This document shows positions 1 through 8,433 of a DNA stretch of 40,704 nt, in pieces. Source of the DNA: Bacteroidota bacterium (GTDB lineage Bacteria; Bacteroidota; Bacteroidia; UKL13-3); assembly GCA_947453415.1 (NCBI GenBank), contig CANGGG010000023.1, positions 1-40,704 of the forward strand, read 5' to 3'. The notes beneath the pieces were generated by a model. The model was not told the origin of the DNA. It searched no databases and saw only the letters and a list, made by a program, of their open reading frames with translations. Position 1 is the stretch's first letter; each line of letters begins with the position of its first letter. Made by a program: the position numbers and the translations under genes.

Positions 1-368
1 ATAACAAAATGAGAGACATAGCGCTTTTAAAAGTTGAAAATACTTTTGAAAAAGCTTTCTTTTTAAGCAGTGAAAAAACTTTCAAAAAATTAATGGATGT
101 ATATGCTGTTGGAACTCCAAAATCGTTAGAATTAGGACAATCAGTTAGTGTTGGAATATTATCGAATGAAAGAAAAAGAAATAACAATAATTTGCTACAA
201 TTAAATATGAGTATAAACTCTGGTAATAGTGGCGGACCATTATTTGATAAAATGGGTGTATTACATGGAATTGTTACTTCAAAATTAGTTGGTCAATCAA
301 CCGAAGGTGTTGCTTTTGCAATTCCATCGTATTTAGTTCAAGATTATTTAAATTTGAAAATTCAATAA
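1..368 (+). CDS. Trypsin-like serine protease, C-terminal part (5' end outside window)
   Basis: The reading frame is open from base 3 and reads into a DIALLKV motif, which carries the catalytic Asp of the trypsin fold. About 70 residues later comes SGNSGGPLF with the nucleophilic Ser. The C-terminal VAFAIPSYLVQDYL is the usual end of an HtrA-like (S1C) protease domain. The His-bearing N-terminal half lies before the window, so the Met at base 9 is internal and not the start. No PDZ domain follows: the protein stops about 50 residues after the active Ser. It probably cleaves misfolded or surface proteins, but location and substrate cannot be judged from this fragment. A strong hairpin terminator follows. 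Confidence 0.85.
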   Translation, partial: NKMRDIALLKVENTFEKAFFLSSEKTFKKLMDVYAVGTPKSLELGQSVSVGILSNERKRNNNNLLQLNMSINSGNSGGPLFDKMGVLHGIVTSKLVGQSTEGVAFAIPSYLVQDYLNLKIQ

Positions 369-380
369 TAGAATATAAAA

Positions 381-424
381 CAATAAAAAGCCCAATTAGA
401 ATTTTCTATTTGGGCTTTTTATTG
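381..424. terminator. Bidirectional intrinsic terminator
   Basis: A 15-bp perfect stem (381-395 pairs with 410-424) carries an A-run on the left and a T-run on the right. The loop region pairs further (397-401 with 404-408). It lies exactly between two convergent stop codons (368 on plus, 425 on minus), so it can serve both genes. Confidence 0.85.
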
Positions 425-661
425 TTAATCTACATTTTGTTGTAAACCTTCTTTGGCTTTTTGTAGAATGTTTTCAAGGGTAATTTCACTAGGTCTAAAA
501 TAAGTTTTATTGAGTAAATCAATGCCTTCTAAAAGTTCTAGATAAATAGTTCTTAATGCATCATCTTCATTGATTGCATTTTCAATTGATAAGGATTCTT
601 GGGGATTTGTTTCCTTATAAATGTAATTTAATAAATCGTCTTCAGTGTAGATTTTTATCAT
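425..661 (-). CDS. Small acidic protein of unknown function
   Basis: A 78-residue cytosolic protein with no signal peptide or membrane segment. It is acidic in the first half and predicted mostly helical (MIKIYTEDDLLNYIY, then an ENAI...DDALRTIYLELLEG helix). The spacing of helices is reminiscent of the cytoplasmic N-terminal part of Bacteroidota anti-sigma factors, but there is no zinc-finger Cys/His set and no membrane anchor, so no function is assigned. It follows the MBOAT-SGNH genes on the same strand after a 58-bp gap and is closed by the terminator at 381-424. It is probably real given the clean codon frame and stop beside the hairpin. Confidence 0.65.
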   Translation of the reverse strand: MIKIYTEDDLLNYIYKETNPQESLSIENAINEDDALRTIYLELLEGIDLLNKTYFRPSEITLENILQKAKEGLQQNVD

Positions 662-719
662 ATAATTTAGTTAATTATAGGTGAAACGAATTTATAGTAT
701 ATTTTAGTATTAATAAAAT

Positions 720-1739
720 TTATTTTATTTGCTTTAGTACATTTTTTGCTAAAATCCACCTCCCATTTTGGTTGTAATGTTCTGTTGTCCAGTTCTGATC
801 AATAAAATCTTTACCGTTTACTAATTCAAAACTATTAACCACAATTGCACCCTTTCTGGTATATCTATCAATCAATAATTGTTTATTTTCATACATAATA
901 TGATGCAATTCTTTTCCAACCAAACTATCGGCATATTGAACATTTTCTGCTAACAAATGGAAAATAAGTTTTAAATTTTTTTGCTTTGCAACATTTACAA
1001 TTTCATCAAAATCTTTTATTCGAGGATTATTTAAAGTATCAATTGAAAACGCATATGTTTTTATATAACTACATGCTAAAGAAATTTTTGGAATATCCCA
1101 ATCACCGTTAGGTAAAAGATAAGTTCCGTTTGCCATTGCATTGTCCCACTGACGAACAGTTTTGTATGGAAATTCTTCAGGGACATTTATCTTGTTTTTT
1201 GACCAATTTTGTTCGTTTATATAATCTCGCATTTGAACAGATTTATTGTCAAATGCGTTAAAGCTTAGTTTTATTCTTTTAAAAATTGGAGGCATGCTTT
1301 CATAAATTATATTGGCTTGCGATAAATTTGTTTCCAATTTTGAATTGATCCAAGGTGAGCCAAAAGAACGAGCATTTAAAGTAACCACTAAGGTTTTAAC
1401 TAAAGCATTTGAATTAATATGTTTTATTAAATTTAAATATGTTTTGGCATGAATGGCACCATGTTCTATAGCATTAATTTTAAGAGGAGAAAGGGTATCC
1501 ATCATTTGAGAAATAGATAACAAACAAGTGTCGGAATAGGCTGTAGTACCGTTACTAGATTCAGCAAAATACAAAACATCACTGTTAAATTGCAAACTAT
1601 CTAATTTCAAAAGCATTTTTGCATCAAACAATTCTAAATCGTTTTTGTAAAAATACTTCGTATAAATAATATTTGAAATATAAATGCTTATAGCTCCAAT
1701 TACCAATGCGGCACAAAGTTTATAAAATAGTTTTTTCAT
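720..1739 (-). CDS. SGNH-like protein partnered with MBOAT acyltransferase
   Basis: A 339-residue protein with one N-terminal membrane segment (about 8-27) and the rest outside the membrane. VLYFAESSNGT (S61/S62) sits where DltD/AlgX-type SGNH proteins have the nucleophile, and NWTTEHYNQNGR near the C-terminus (H321) resembles their catalytic His block. The gene starts 2 bp after the MBOAT stop, so the two are surely one transcript. Known MBOAT/SGNH pairs move acyl groups (usually acetyl) across the membrane: the MBOAT passes the acyl chain and the SGNH protein transfers it to an exported glycan or lipid. That role is inferred from motifs and pairing; the acceptor is unknown. Confidence 0.75.
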   Translation of the reverse strand: MKKLFYKLCAALVIGAISIYISNIIYTKYFYKNDLELFDAKMLLKLDSLQFNSDVLYFAESSNGTTAYSDTCLLSISQMMDTLSPLKINAIEHGAIHAKTYLNLIKHINSNALVKTLVVTLNARSFGSPWINSKLETNLSQANIIYESMPPIFKRIKLSFNAFDNKSVQMRDYINEQNWSKNKINVPEEFPYKTVRQWDNAMANGTYLLPNGDWDIPKISLACSYIKTYAFSIDTLNNPRIKDFDEIVNVAKQKNLKLIFHLLAENVQYADSLVGKELHHIMYENKQLLIDRYTRKGAIVVNSFELVNGKDFIDQNWTTEHYNQNGRWILAKNVLKQIK

Positions 1740-1741
1740 GC

Positions 1742-3130
1742 TTAAAATTGAAAATAAATGAATTGATAACTTTGAATTCCACTAAACAAAAGCAAGCAAA
1801 AAGCTAATAAAATATAAACAGACCAACGAATGGTTATATTTTGATTTTGTAAAAATTTATCGAAACGAGATTTATAAATAGAGATCTCTAACAATATTAA
1901 TACTACCAACATTGCTATAGTTTGGTAATTAAATATCAGTTCTTTTTTAGCATCAAAAGTATAAGTAAAACATTGCTTAAGCACTAAAATAGCTTTAACA
2001 AGATTTTCGGCTCTAAAAAACACCCAAATAAAAGTTACCAAAATAAAAGTAGCTATGGCTCCAAAAGTTAAAAAGATTTTGTTTTTAGCTAAGGTAACAG
2101 GAATTAAATTTGAAAAACCTTTTTCAATTAAATAAAACAAACCATGAAGAAAACCCCAGATAATGAAGGTATAGTTGGCACCATGCCAAAAACCACTTAA
2201 GGAAAACACCAATAAAACATTTGTAATCCAACGAAAAGCATTGACATAACTTCCACCTATTGGAAAAAAAACATAATTACGAAACCAAGTAGTTAAAGAA
2301 ATATGCCAACGTTGCCAAAATTGGTAAAAGCTAGTGGCAAAATATGGTTGTTTAAAATTGTCCATTAAATTTATTCCCAATAGTCGAGCGGCACCAACGG
2401 CAATGGTTGAATATCCATAAAAATCGGCATAAATTTGAATAGAAAAAGCAACTAATGCCAGCCATGCGGAACTTGAATAATACTGAGTTGGATTACTATA
2501 AAATTCATTTACTAATGGAGCTAAATTATCGGCAATACACATTTTTACAAATAAGCCATATAAAATTAACCTTAGTCCTTTACTTATGTTTTTAAATTTA
2601 AATACATGCTTACTTCGTAATTCTTTACCCAAAGAATCGTATCGTTCAATAGGCCCAGCTACCATTTGAGGAAAAAATAATACATAATTGGCAAAATAAC
2701 CAATATGTTTTTCAGCTTTTTGATTTCCTTTATATACTTCAATGGTATAGCTTAACGACTGAAAAGTGTGAAATGAAAGTCCAATGGGAAGTATAATATC
2801 TAGGTGTTTGATGTTTGGTAAATAATTTACCAATACATCAACAAAAAAATTATAGTATTTAAAATATACCAATAAACCAATATTACTGATTATACTGAAT
2901 AAAAGCCAAAATAATTTTGCTTTATTTTTAGTGTTTTCTATTAAAATTCCGCATATATAATCAATGATTATAATGAAATAAAGTATTAAAATATAAGGTA
3001 AAAAAAAAGCCGAATAAAAGTAAGTGCTGGCAATAAAAAGTAGTATCCAACGGTATTTATGTTTTAATAAATAGTATAACAAAGTTACTATTGGAAAAAA
3101 AACAAGAAAATGTAATGAGTTAAAAAGCAT
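1742..3130 (-). CDS. MBOAT family O-acyltransferase (AlgI/DltB-like)
   Basis: A 462-residue polytopic inner-membrane protein. The AlgI-type block ILPIGLSFHTFQSLSYT spans about 113-129, then MVAGPIER at about 156-163. FWQRWHISLTTWFRN (H276) and LSGFWHGANYTFIIWG (H316) hold the two conserved His of the MBOAT family. Length matches AlgI/DltB. The family carries activated acyl groups through the membrane to O-acylate an extracellular polysaccharide or lipid. It lies between tamL (13-bp gap) and the SGNH-like gene (2-bp gap). No alginate or teichoic-acid gene is nearby, so the substrate is open; a surface polysaccharide such as the one served by the genes at 14.4-18.3 kb is a guess. Confidence 0.9.
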   Translation of the reverse strand: MLFNSLHFLVFFPIVTLLYYLLKHKYRWILLFIASTYFYSAFFLPYILILYFIIIIDYICGILIENTKNKAKLFWLLFSIISNIGLLVYFKYYNFFVDVLVNYLPNIKHLDIILPIGLSFHTFQSLSYTIEVYKGNQKAEKHIGYFANYVLFFPQMVAGPIERYDSLGKELRSKHVFKFKNISKGLRLILYGLFVKMCIADNLAPLVNEFYSNPTQYYSSSAWLALVAFSIQIYADFYGYSTIAVGAARLLGINLMDNFKQPYFATSFYQFWQRWHISLTTWFRNYVFFPIGGSYVNAFRWITNVLLVFSLSGFWHGANYTFIIWGFLHGLFYLIEKGFSNLIPVTLAKNKIFLTFGAIATFILVTFIWVFFRAENLVKAILVLKQCFTYTFDAKKELIFNYQTIAMLVVLILLEISIYKSRFDKFLQNQNITIRWSVYILLAFCLLLFSGIQSYQFIYFQF

Positions 3131-3143
3131 ATTTCAAATAAAA

Positions 3144-5492
3144 CTAAAATGGATAACCTATACCAAAGTTAAAAATACTATTATTCCAATACCAATTATA
3201 ATCGTTGGCATTTTTAATTACCCATCTGCTACCATCAGGTTTAGCTGGATCATGAATTGGGAAAGCACCATCTAACCTAAAAATAAAAATACTTAAATTA
3301 AGTCTAATGCCAATTCCAGAACCAACGGCTAATTCATTATAAAAATTTGAAATATTAAAATTTGCTCCTTCCCTACTGTCTTGCCTCACTGCCCAAACAT
3401 TGCCAACGTCGGTAAAAACTGCACCTTCAAATAGTTTTTTATAAATATTGAAACGGTATTCCATGTTCAGTTCTAATTTAATATCGCCCGATTTATCAAT
3501 TTGATTAGTTGAATAATAAACACCAGGACCAATAGACCTTGGTCTGAAAGCTCTTAAACTATTAGCACCGCCAGTAAAAAATCTTTTTTCAAATGGAATA
3601 TAATTTGGCGAATTCCCATAAGGTAAAGCATATCCAAAGGCAATGCGATAAACAACAGTATTATTAGGATCTAACCAATGATTGTATCTAAAATCGACAA
3701 AGGATTTAACATATTGAAAGTAATTTAAGCCAAATAATTCATATTGGTTTTTGATGTTTCTGGTTGAATCAGTAATTTTTGGAGCATCCAATAAAATGTT
3801 TAATGCTGAAACTAAATTACCTGCTAATTCTAATGCATCCCAACGCAAAAAAATATAACTTTTACCTTTACTATTCAGTTGATTATTATAAGTAAAACCA
3901 AGCCTAATATCATTTATAATTAAATTATTGGCAAATACATTTTGAAGAAAAATATCAGTTTTACTTCTTGTTTCTAATTCAGAATTTGTAAAACTAGTTT
4001 TTACAAAACTAATTTCGGGAAATGCAACATAATAACTAATAAGTTTACGATTAATTTGATAAGAAGAACCAATGGTAAAAACTCTTCTTTCATATTGCAC
4101 ATTTTTTTCGTAAATAATAGATGAATTCACAATTGTTTTGGTATTAGCATTGTTTATTTTTCTATCAATTTTATTAAAAAACAATAATTGAGGAATGGTA
4201 ACACTTGCCGAAAACGATTGTTCGTTGCTATTAAAAAAAGGGATAACAGGAATACTATCTCCACTTTGAGCCTCAAAACTTGAGCGAAAACGCAATTGAA
4301 GAATTTCCCCATTATGAAAAATATTTCTATCAGTTAATTGAAGAACAGCTGCTAAACCATAATTTCTATAAGAGTTAACATTAATTAAATTAGCTTGATC
4401 GCTTGTAATTGCTTGCGGTTCTATTGATACATCGTATTTTTTTTGTTGTTTAAGTTCAATATAAAAATCAATCAAATTTTGACTATCGTTTTCAATAATA
4501 GTTGGCGTGATGGTGATTAATTTAAAAAGCTGCAAATCGTTTAACCTTCCATAAGTTTTAATCAAATTATTTTGCTGAAATAAATCTCCGGTTGTTAAAA
4601 AATTCATTTTTGCCAAAATATTAGGATGAATTTTACTGCCATTTTCTAAATATTTAAATCCTTTTGTAAATATTGTATCATGGTTAATATTTAAAGGTTT
4701 AATACTTGGTTCTACTTCTACAGTAATATTTCTTATAAAATAAATTTTGAAAGGCTTCAAATCTTCTTGATTTTTGATGTTAATTTCTAAAGCAATATAA
4801 GCATTTGAATAATTTGTATCTGTTTTAAAATCAATGAATTCTTTTGAAAAAGTATAAAATCCTTTGTTCCTTAATAAATTCAAAATTCTATTTTGTTCAT
4901 TTAATAAATCTTCTCTTTTAAAGGAATGACCCAATTTTATAAAACTTTCATCGAGAGAGGCGTTTACGATATTATAAATATTTTTGTCTGGACAATTTAC
5001 ATGAAGTTTTCCATATTTATATTGGGTATTTAATTTTATAAAATAAGTAACTATTTTTCTTTCCTTTAAAAGTTTGGTATCGGTTACTGTATAATTTATT
5101 TGAGCATAATAATAACCTTGAGATTTTAGGTAATTTTTCATAGCCCTAACGCTCACATTTATCATTGTAGAATCAATAATAACAGGAACTCGGCCTAAAT
5201 CGTCTCTAAAAATACGTTTTAATTTAGAATCACTTTTTGAAGCATCACCAATTCTATAAAAAAACACATTTAGCCTTACTAATCCTAAAAATTTTACGCC
5301 TGGTTTTTGTTTTGTTTGACTTTCTAAATCAGATTCATAAAATCTACTTTTGCTTTTTTCGAAAATTTCAATTTTATTTTTAACTAATTTTGGACCTTCT
5401 CGTTTATGAAATCTACTTATATTGCAAGCGCTAAACAAGCTAGCCAAAGCTAGAATTAGTAAAGGAATTATATTTTTATTTATGCTAAGCAA
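3144..5492 (-). CDS. tamL: TamL, lipidated TamA/BamA-family outer-membrane assembly protein
   Basis: A 782-residue Omp85 protein. A signal peptide ends in a lipobox-like LFSAC (Cys at residue 23 counted from 5492), as in the lipidated TamA homologues (TamL) of Bacteroidota. POTRA-like repeats fill the first half. A 16-stranded barrel region follows, with FTGGANSLRAFRPRSIGPG as the conserved lumenal loop motif, and the protein ends in YPF as outer-membrane barrels do. It should insert or help export envelope components, usually with TamB, which is not in the window. The start is uncertain: the frame has no ATG before the signal peptide. TTG at 5492 is the listed start; an ATA at 5481-5483 giving a better signal peptide (I/M-NKNIIPLLIL) is the alternative. 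Confidence 0.88.
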   Translation of the reverse strand: MLSINKNIIPLLILALASLFSACNISRFHKREGPKLVKNKIEIFEKSKSRFYESDLESQTKQKPGVKFLGLVRLNVFFYRIGDASKSDSKLKRIFRDDLGRVPVIIDSTMINVSVRAMKNYLKSQGYYYAQINYTVTDTKLLKERKIVTYFIKLNTQYKYGKLHVNCPDKNIYNIVNASLDESFIKLGHSFKREDLLNEQNRILNLLRNKGFYTFSKEFIDFKTDTNYSNAYIALEINIKNQEDLKPFKIYFIRNITVEVEPSIKPLNINHDTIFTKGFKYLENGSKIHPNILAKMNFLTTGDLFQQNNLIKTYGRLNDLQLFKLITITPTIIENDSQNLIDFYIELKQQKKYDVSIEPQAITSDQANLINVNSYRNYGLAAVLQLTDRNIFHNGEILQLRFRSSFEAQSGDSIPVIPFFNSNEQSFSASVTIPQLLFFNKIDRKINNANTKTIVNSSIIYEKNVQYERRVFTIGSSYQINRKLISYYVAFPEISFVKTSFTNSELETRSKTDIFLQNVFANNLIINDIRLGFTYNNQLNSKGKSYIFLRWDALELAGNLVSALNILLDAPKITDSTRNIKNQYELFGLNYFQYVKSFVDFRYNHWLDPNNTVVYRIAFGYALPYGNSPNYIPFEKRFFTGGANSLRAFRPRSIGPGVYYSTNQIDKSGDIKLELNMEYRFNIYKKLFEGAVFTDVGNVWAVRQDSREGANFNISNFYNELAVGSGIGIRLNLSIFIFRLDGAFPIHDPAKPDGSRWVIKNANDYNWYWNNSIFNFGIGYPF

Positions 5493-6219
5493 ACGTAATA
5501 TTCAATTTTTAAAAAGTTTAAAAGACAAAGCCAGTCGGTATTCAGAAGGCTTTTTTTTGGTCGAAGGTAGTAAAACTGCTATAGAAATTCTAAATTCAAA
5601 TTTACACATAGAAGCAATTTACGCTACCAATGAATGGTGCAATATATTTCCAAAATATAAAAATAATGCAAAACTTTTTTTATGTACTCAAAATGAAATT
5701 GAACAAATCAGCTCATTAAAAAGTACAAGAGACATTGTAGTACAAGTTGCAATGAAAGACAAGTTCTTTAAATACAATCACTTAAAGAGTGAATTTACCA
5801 TTGTTTTAGATGAAATTCAAGATCCAGGTAACCTTGGAACTATCATTAGAATAGCAGATTGGTATGGAATAAAAAATATAGTTTGTTCAGAAAACACAGC
5901 AGATTGTTATAATAATAAATGCATTCAAGCAACCATGGGAAGCATAGCTAGGGTAAATATTTTTTATGAAGATTTGATTGACTTTTTTGAAGCGAATCAA
6001 TTACCTGTTTATGGTGCTTTTATGGATGGAATTGCGTTAAAAAATGCATCCTTAAATACGCCATCTATATTAATAATTGGAAACGAGGGAAAAGGAATAA
6101 ACGAAAATTTACATCCATATATAACAAAAAAAATTAGTATCAAACGATTTGGAGAAGCAGAAAGTTTGAATGCTGCTATTGCTACCGCAATAATTTGTGA
6201 TCACTTTTTGAATGTATAA
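5482..6219 (+). CDS. SpoU/TrmH-family RNA 2'-O-methyltransferase
   Basis: A 245-residue SAM-dependent methyltransferase acting on rRNA or tRNA. An N-terminal substrate-binding domain (SEGFFLVEGSKTAIE, about 21-35) precedes the knotted SPOUT domain. Motif 1 is DEIQDPGNLGTIIR (N116, R123), motif 2 IIGNEGKGI (199-206), motif 3 AESLNAAIATA (E227, N230). The ATG at 5482 gives MLSKRNIQFLKSL, the normal family beginning. A longer frame from 5422 would add 20 residues that read through the tamL signal sequence and is not used. Its 5' end overlaps the divergent tamL. It converges on mnmA with no intergenic base. Confidence 0.92.
   Translation: MLSKRNIQFLKSLKDKASRYSEGFFLVEGSKTAIEILNSNLHIEAIYATNEWCNIFPKYKNNAKLFLCTQNEIEQISSLKSTRDIVVQVAMKDKFFKYNHLKSEFTIVLDEIQDPGNLGTIIRIADWYGIKNIVCSENTADCYNNKCIQATMGSIARVNIFYEDLIDFFEANQLPVYGAFMDGIALKNASLNTPSILIIGNEGKGINENLHPYITKKISIKRFGEAESLNAAIATAIICDHFLNV
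5490..5497 (-). promoter_or_regulatory. Putative -7 element for tamL
   Basis: On the minus strand this reads TACGTTTG, a perfect TAnnTTTG. It overlaps the proposed TTG start and ends 6 bases before the ATA codon, so if it is used the TTG cannot be the start codon. No TTG is found at the -33 distance. Confidence 0.35.
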
Positions 6220-6227
6220 TTATACAT
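6212..6227. repeat. 16-bp perfect palindrome over two abutting stop codons
   Basis: ATGTATAATTATACAT is its own reverse complement and is centred between bases 6219 and 6220, exactly where the two convergent TAA codons meet. Part of the symmetry comes from both genes ending in GTA TAA. There is no loop or T-run, so it is a poor terminator. Confidence 0.6.
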
Positions 6228-7320
6228 CAAAACTTCCTTGAATCCAACCACCACCAATTACATCGTTACCATCGTAAAAAACGGCACTTTGTCCAGGAGC
6301 AATTGCTTTCACGTGGTTATTAAAAATAACTTTCATTTTATCACCATCTTGTTGAATATTAGCCATACTTCCAGCATCTTTATACCTAATTTTGGTTAAA
6401 GATTCCATGGGTTTTAAAACAGATTCAAACTTACCCATATTTATATTTCGAACCCACATTCCTTTTTGTTGTAATTCTATTTCACGTCCTAAAACTACTG
6501 TATTAGTTTCTGGGTAAATAGCTAATACAAACATTGGTTCACCAAAAGCTATTTCTAAACCTTTACGTTGGCCAATCGTATAAAAAGGATAACCCCGGTG
6601 TTTTCCAATAATTTTACCTTCAGAATTTGTAAAATTTCCACCTTCTACTTTTGCTTCTAAACCGTCTACTTTACGTTTTAAAAAACCACGGTAATCATTG
6701 TCAGGTACAAAACAAATTTCATAACTTTCACTTTTATTGGCTAATTCTTCATAACCCATGTCAATAGCCATTTGCCTGATATCGGTTTTTCTAAATCCTC
6801 CTAACGGAAATTGTGTTTTGGCTAAACTTTGTTGAGTTAATCCCCATAAAACATAGGATTGATCTTTGTTATCGTCCAAACCTTTGCTTATAACAAATCT
6901 ATTATTTTCATTGCGCACTTGCGCATAATGACCAGTTGCAATAAACTCACAATCTAGCATATTTGCACGTTTTAAAAGTGCTTCCCACTTTATATGTGTA
7001 TTGCAAAGCACACAAGGATTTGGGGTTCTTCCAGCTAAATATTCTTCAACAAAATTATCGATTACAAAATCACCAAACTCGTCACGAATATCTAAAATCA
7101 TGTGATGAATTCCATGTTTAACTGCAATAGTTCTTGCATCGTTAATGCTATCGAGGCTACAGCAACCAGTTTCTTTTTTAGAACCTCCACTGTTTTGATA
7201 GTCCCAAGTTTTCATGGTTACACCAATTACTTCGTAACCTTCTTCTCGGAGCATCACTGCAGCCACAGTACTGTCTAAGCCGCCACTCATGGCAACTAAA
7301 ATTTTTCCTTTTTTACTCAT
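6220..7320 (-). CDS. mnmA: tRNA-specific 2-thiouridylase MnmA
   Basis: A 366-residue enzyme making 2-thiouridine at wobble U34 of tRNA(Lys, Glu, Gln) with ATP and a sulfur relay. The PP-loop is MSGGLDSTV (11-19). The catalytic cysteines are C106 in NPCVLCNTHIKW and C203 in YEICFVPD, spaced as in E. coli MnmA (102/199). ATGHYA (128-133) and the C-terminal beta-barrel with APGQSAVFYDG are present. Full length. It lies downstream of uspA on the same strand after a 159-bp spacer carrying palindromes, and its stop touches the stop of the converging methyltransferase. Confidence 0.97.
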   Translation of the reverse strand: MSKKGKILVAMSGGLDSTVAAVMLREEGYEVIGVTMKTWDYQNSGGSKKETGCCSLDSINDARTIAVKHGIHHMILDIRDEFGDFVIDNFVEEYLAGRTPNPCVLCNTHIKWEALLKRANMLDCEFIATGHYAQVRNENNRFVISKGLDDNKDQSYVLWGLTQQSLAKTQFPLGGFRKTDIRQMAIDMGYEELANKSESYEICFVPDNDYRGFLKRKVDGLEAKVEGGNFTNSEGKIIGKHRGYPFYTIGQRKGLEIAFGEPMFVLAIYPETNTVVLGREIELQQKGMWVRNINMGKFESVLKPMESLTKIRYKDAGSMANIQQDGDKMKVIFNNHVKAIAPGQSAVFYDGNDVIGGGWIQGSFDV

Positions 7321-7334
7321 TTTTCAAAACATTT

Positions 7335-7401
7335 CAGGGTAAATAGCCCTGTTGATTGACTTTATATTTTATTAAAAAATTACAATCCCGATTAATCGGG
7401 A
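7335..7401 (-). other. uspA-mnmA spacer with a small hairpin and a 16-bp palindrome
   Basis: CAGGG (7335-7339) pairs with CCCTG (7347-7351). TCCCGATTAATCGGGA at 7386-7401 is a perfect 16-bp palindrome, notably GC-rich for its surroundings. On the minus strand it is followed by TTGTAATTTTTT, so it could end uspA transcription weakly. The CCCGATTAATCGGG core looks like a dispersed repeat. Confidence 0.45.
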
Positions 7402-7439
7402 GAAAGATTGAAAAGTTGGAAAATTACTATCTATCAAAA

Positions 7440-7478
7440 ACAACTTTGTAATCTTTTAATTTTTACAACTTTGTAATC
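7440..7478. repeat. Two copies of a 14-bp direct repeat after uspA
   Basis: ACAACTTTGTAATC occurs at 7440-7453 and 7465-7478, 25 bp apart, right behind the uspA stop codon. Read on the minus strand it is GATTACAAAGTTGT. The GATTACAAAG core recurs at 14111-14120. Confidence 0.6.
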
Positions 7479-7479
7479 A

Positions 7480-8364
7480 TTAAATAACAAATTCTGCTTT
7501 AAATAAATCTCTATTTGGATTTACACACATAACAGGAACAGTTCCCTCCGCATTTACAATACGTTGAGCATAAGTGTCAATTATATATTCTGAAAGACCT
7601 TTATCTTCTGATTGAGTCATTATCATAATTAAATCAGCTTGACTATATTCAGCATACTTTAAGGTTTCTTCTGCAAAATCACTGTTTGATTCATCAACTT
7701 CTTTTACTGTAAATTCAATTCCATTTTCAATAAAAATATTTTCTACTTGACGAAGATTTGCAATCATTTTATTATTTAAAAACTCGTCACTTACTTTATT
7801 ATAAATAATATGAATAGTAGCATGATAAGAATGTGCTAAATGAATTGCCATTTTAACTTTTTGTTTTGATTCAACACTTAAGTCTAAAGGGAAAACGATG
7901 TTTTTATAAGCATTGTTTGCTCTTGCACTTTTAACAACAATTACAGGCACATTACTGTAATTAATAACTTTACTAGAATTTGTACCTAAAATACGTGTAA
8001 AGCCACTGGCACCATGAGTTCCCATTATGATGCAATCACAATGAAACTCTTCAGCAGTTTCAATGATTGTTTTATATATTCTACCTACTCTAACTTCAGT
8101 TTTACAATGAATTCCGTATTTATTAAATATATGACTAGCTAATTTTTCTAACTCAGGCATTATTTTTTCACGAGCCAATGTTTCTTTTTCTTCATTGTTT
8201 CCAAAATTAAATAACGAAGTTAAAAGGTATTCTTCAACTATGTTTAAAAGCACTAAATCATTGTCAAAATGTTTAGCTGCTTGGGCAGCATGTTCTAATG
8301 CATTTAAGCTAATTTCGCTAAAATCAACGGGAACAAGCATTACATTTTTTTTAGTTTGAGTCAT
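7480..8364 (-). CDS. Tandem universal stress protein (UspA domains)
   Basis: A 294-residue cytosolic protein made of two Usp domains. Domain 1 (about 7-145) has the core MLVPVDFSEISLNALEHA and the nucleotide-binding glycine motif MGTHGASGFTRILGTNSSKV, so it should bind ATP. Domain 2 (about 150-285) keeps the fold (IVFPLDLS, ADLIMIMTQSEDKGLSEYI) but its glycine motif is degenerate, so it may not bind nucleotide. Tandem Usps are usually tied to stress and redox responses; the exact role cannot be read from sequence. It is transcribed alone from a likely promoter at 8400-8407, ahead of mnmA. Confidence 0.92.
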   Translation of the reverse strand: MTQTKKNVMLVPVDFSEISLNALEHAAQAAKHFDNDLVLLNIVEEYLLTSLFNFGNNEEKETLAREKIMPELEKLASHIFNKYGIHCKTEVRVGRIYKTIIETAEEFHCDCIIMGTHGASGFTRILGTNSSKVINYSNVPVIVVKSARANNAYKNIVFPLDLSVESKQKVKMAIHLAHSYHATIHIIYNKVSDEFLNNKMIANLRQVENIFIENGIEFTVKEVDESNSDFAEETLKYAEYSQADLIMIMTQSEDKGLSEYIIDTYAQRIVNAEGTVPVMCVNPNRDLFKAEFVI

Positions 8365-8399
8365 CGTATTTAAATTTAAATTTCTTATTTTTTCGTTTA

Positions 8400-8407
8400 C
8401 AAATGTA
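8400..8407 (-). promoter_or_regulatory. Putative -7 element for the Usp gene
   Basis: TACATTTG on the minus strand matches TAnnTTTG, 35 bases before the ATG. A clear TTG at -33 is not visible. Confidence 0.45.
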
Positions 8408-8433
8408 GTTGTAATATTTAATTTTATAAAATA

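Noticed and set aside
5422-5481. Longer methyltransferase start giving 20 extra residues
   Set aside because: The extension is the antisense of the tamL signal-peptide region; MLSKRN at 5482 is the usual family start.
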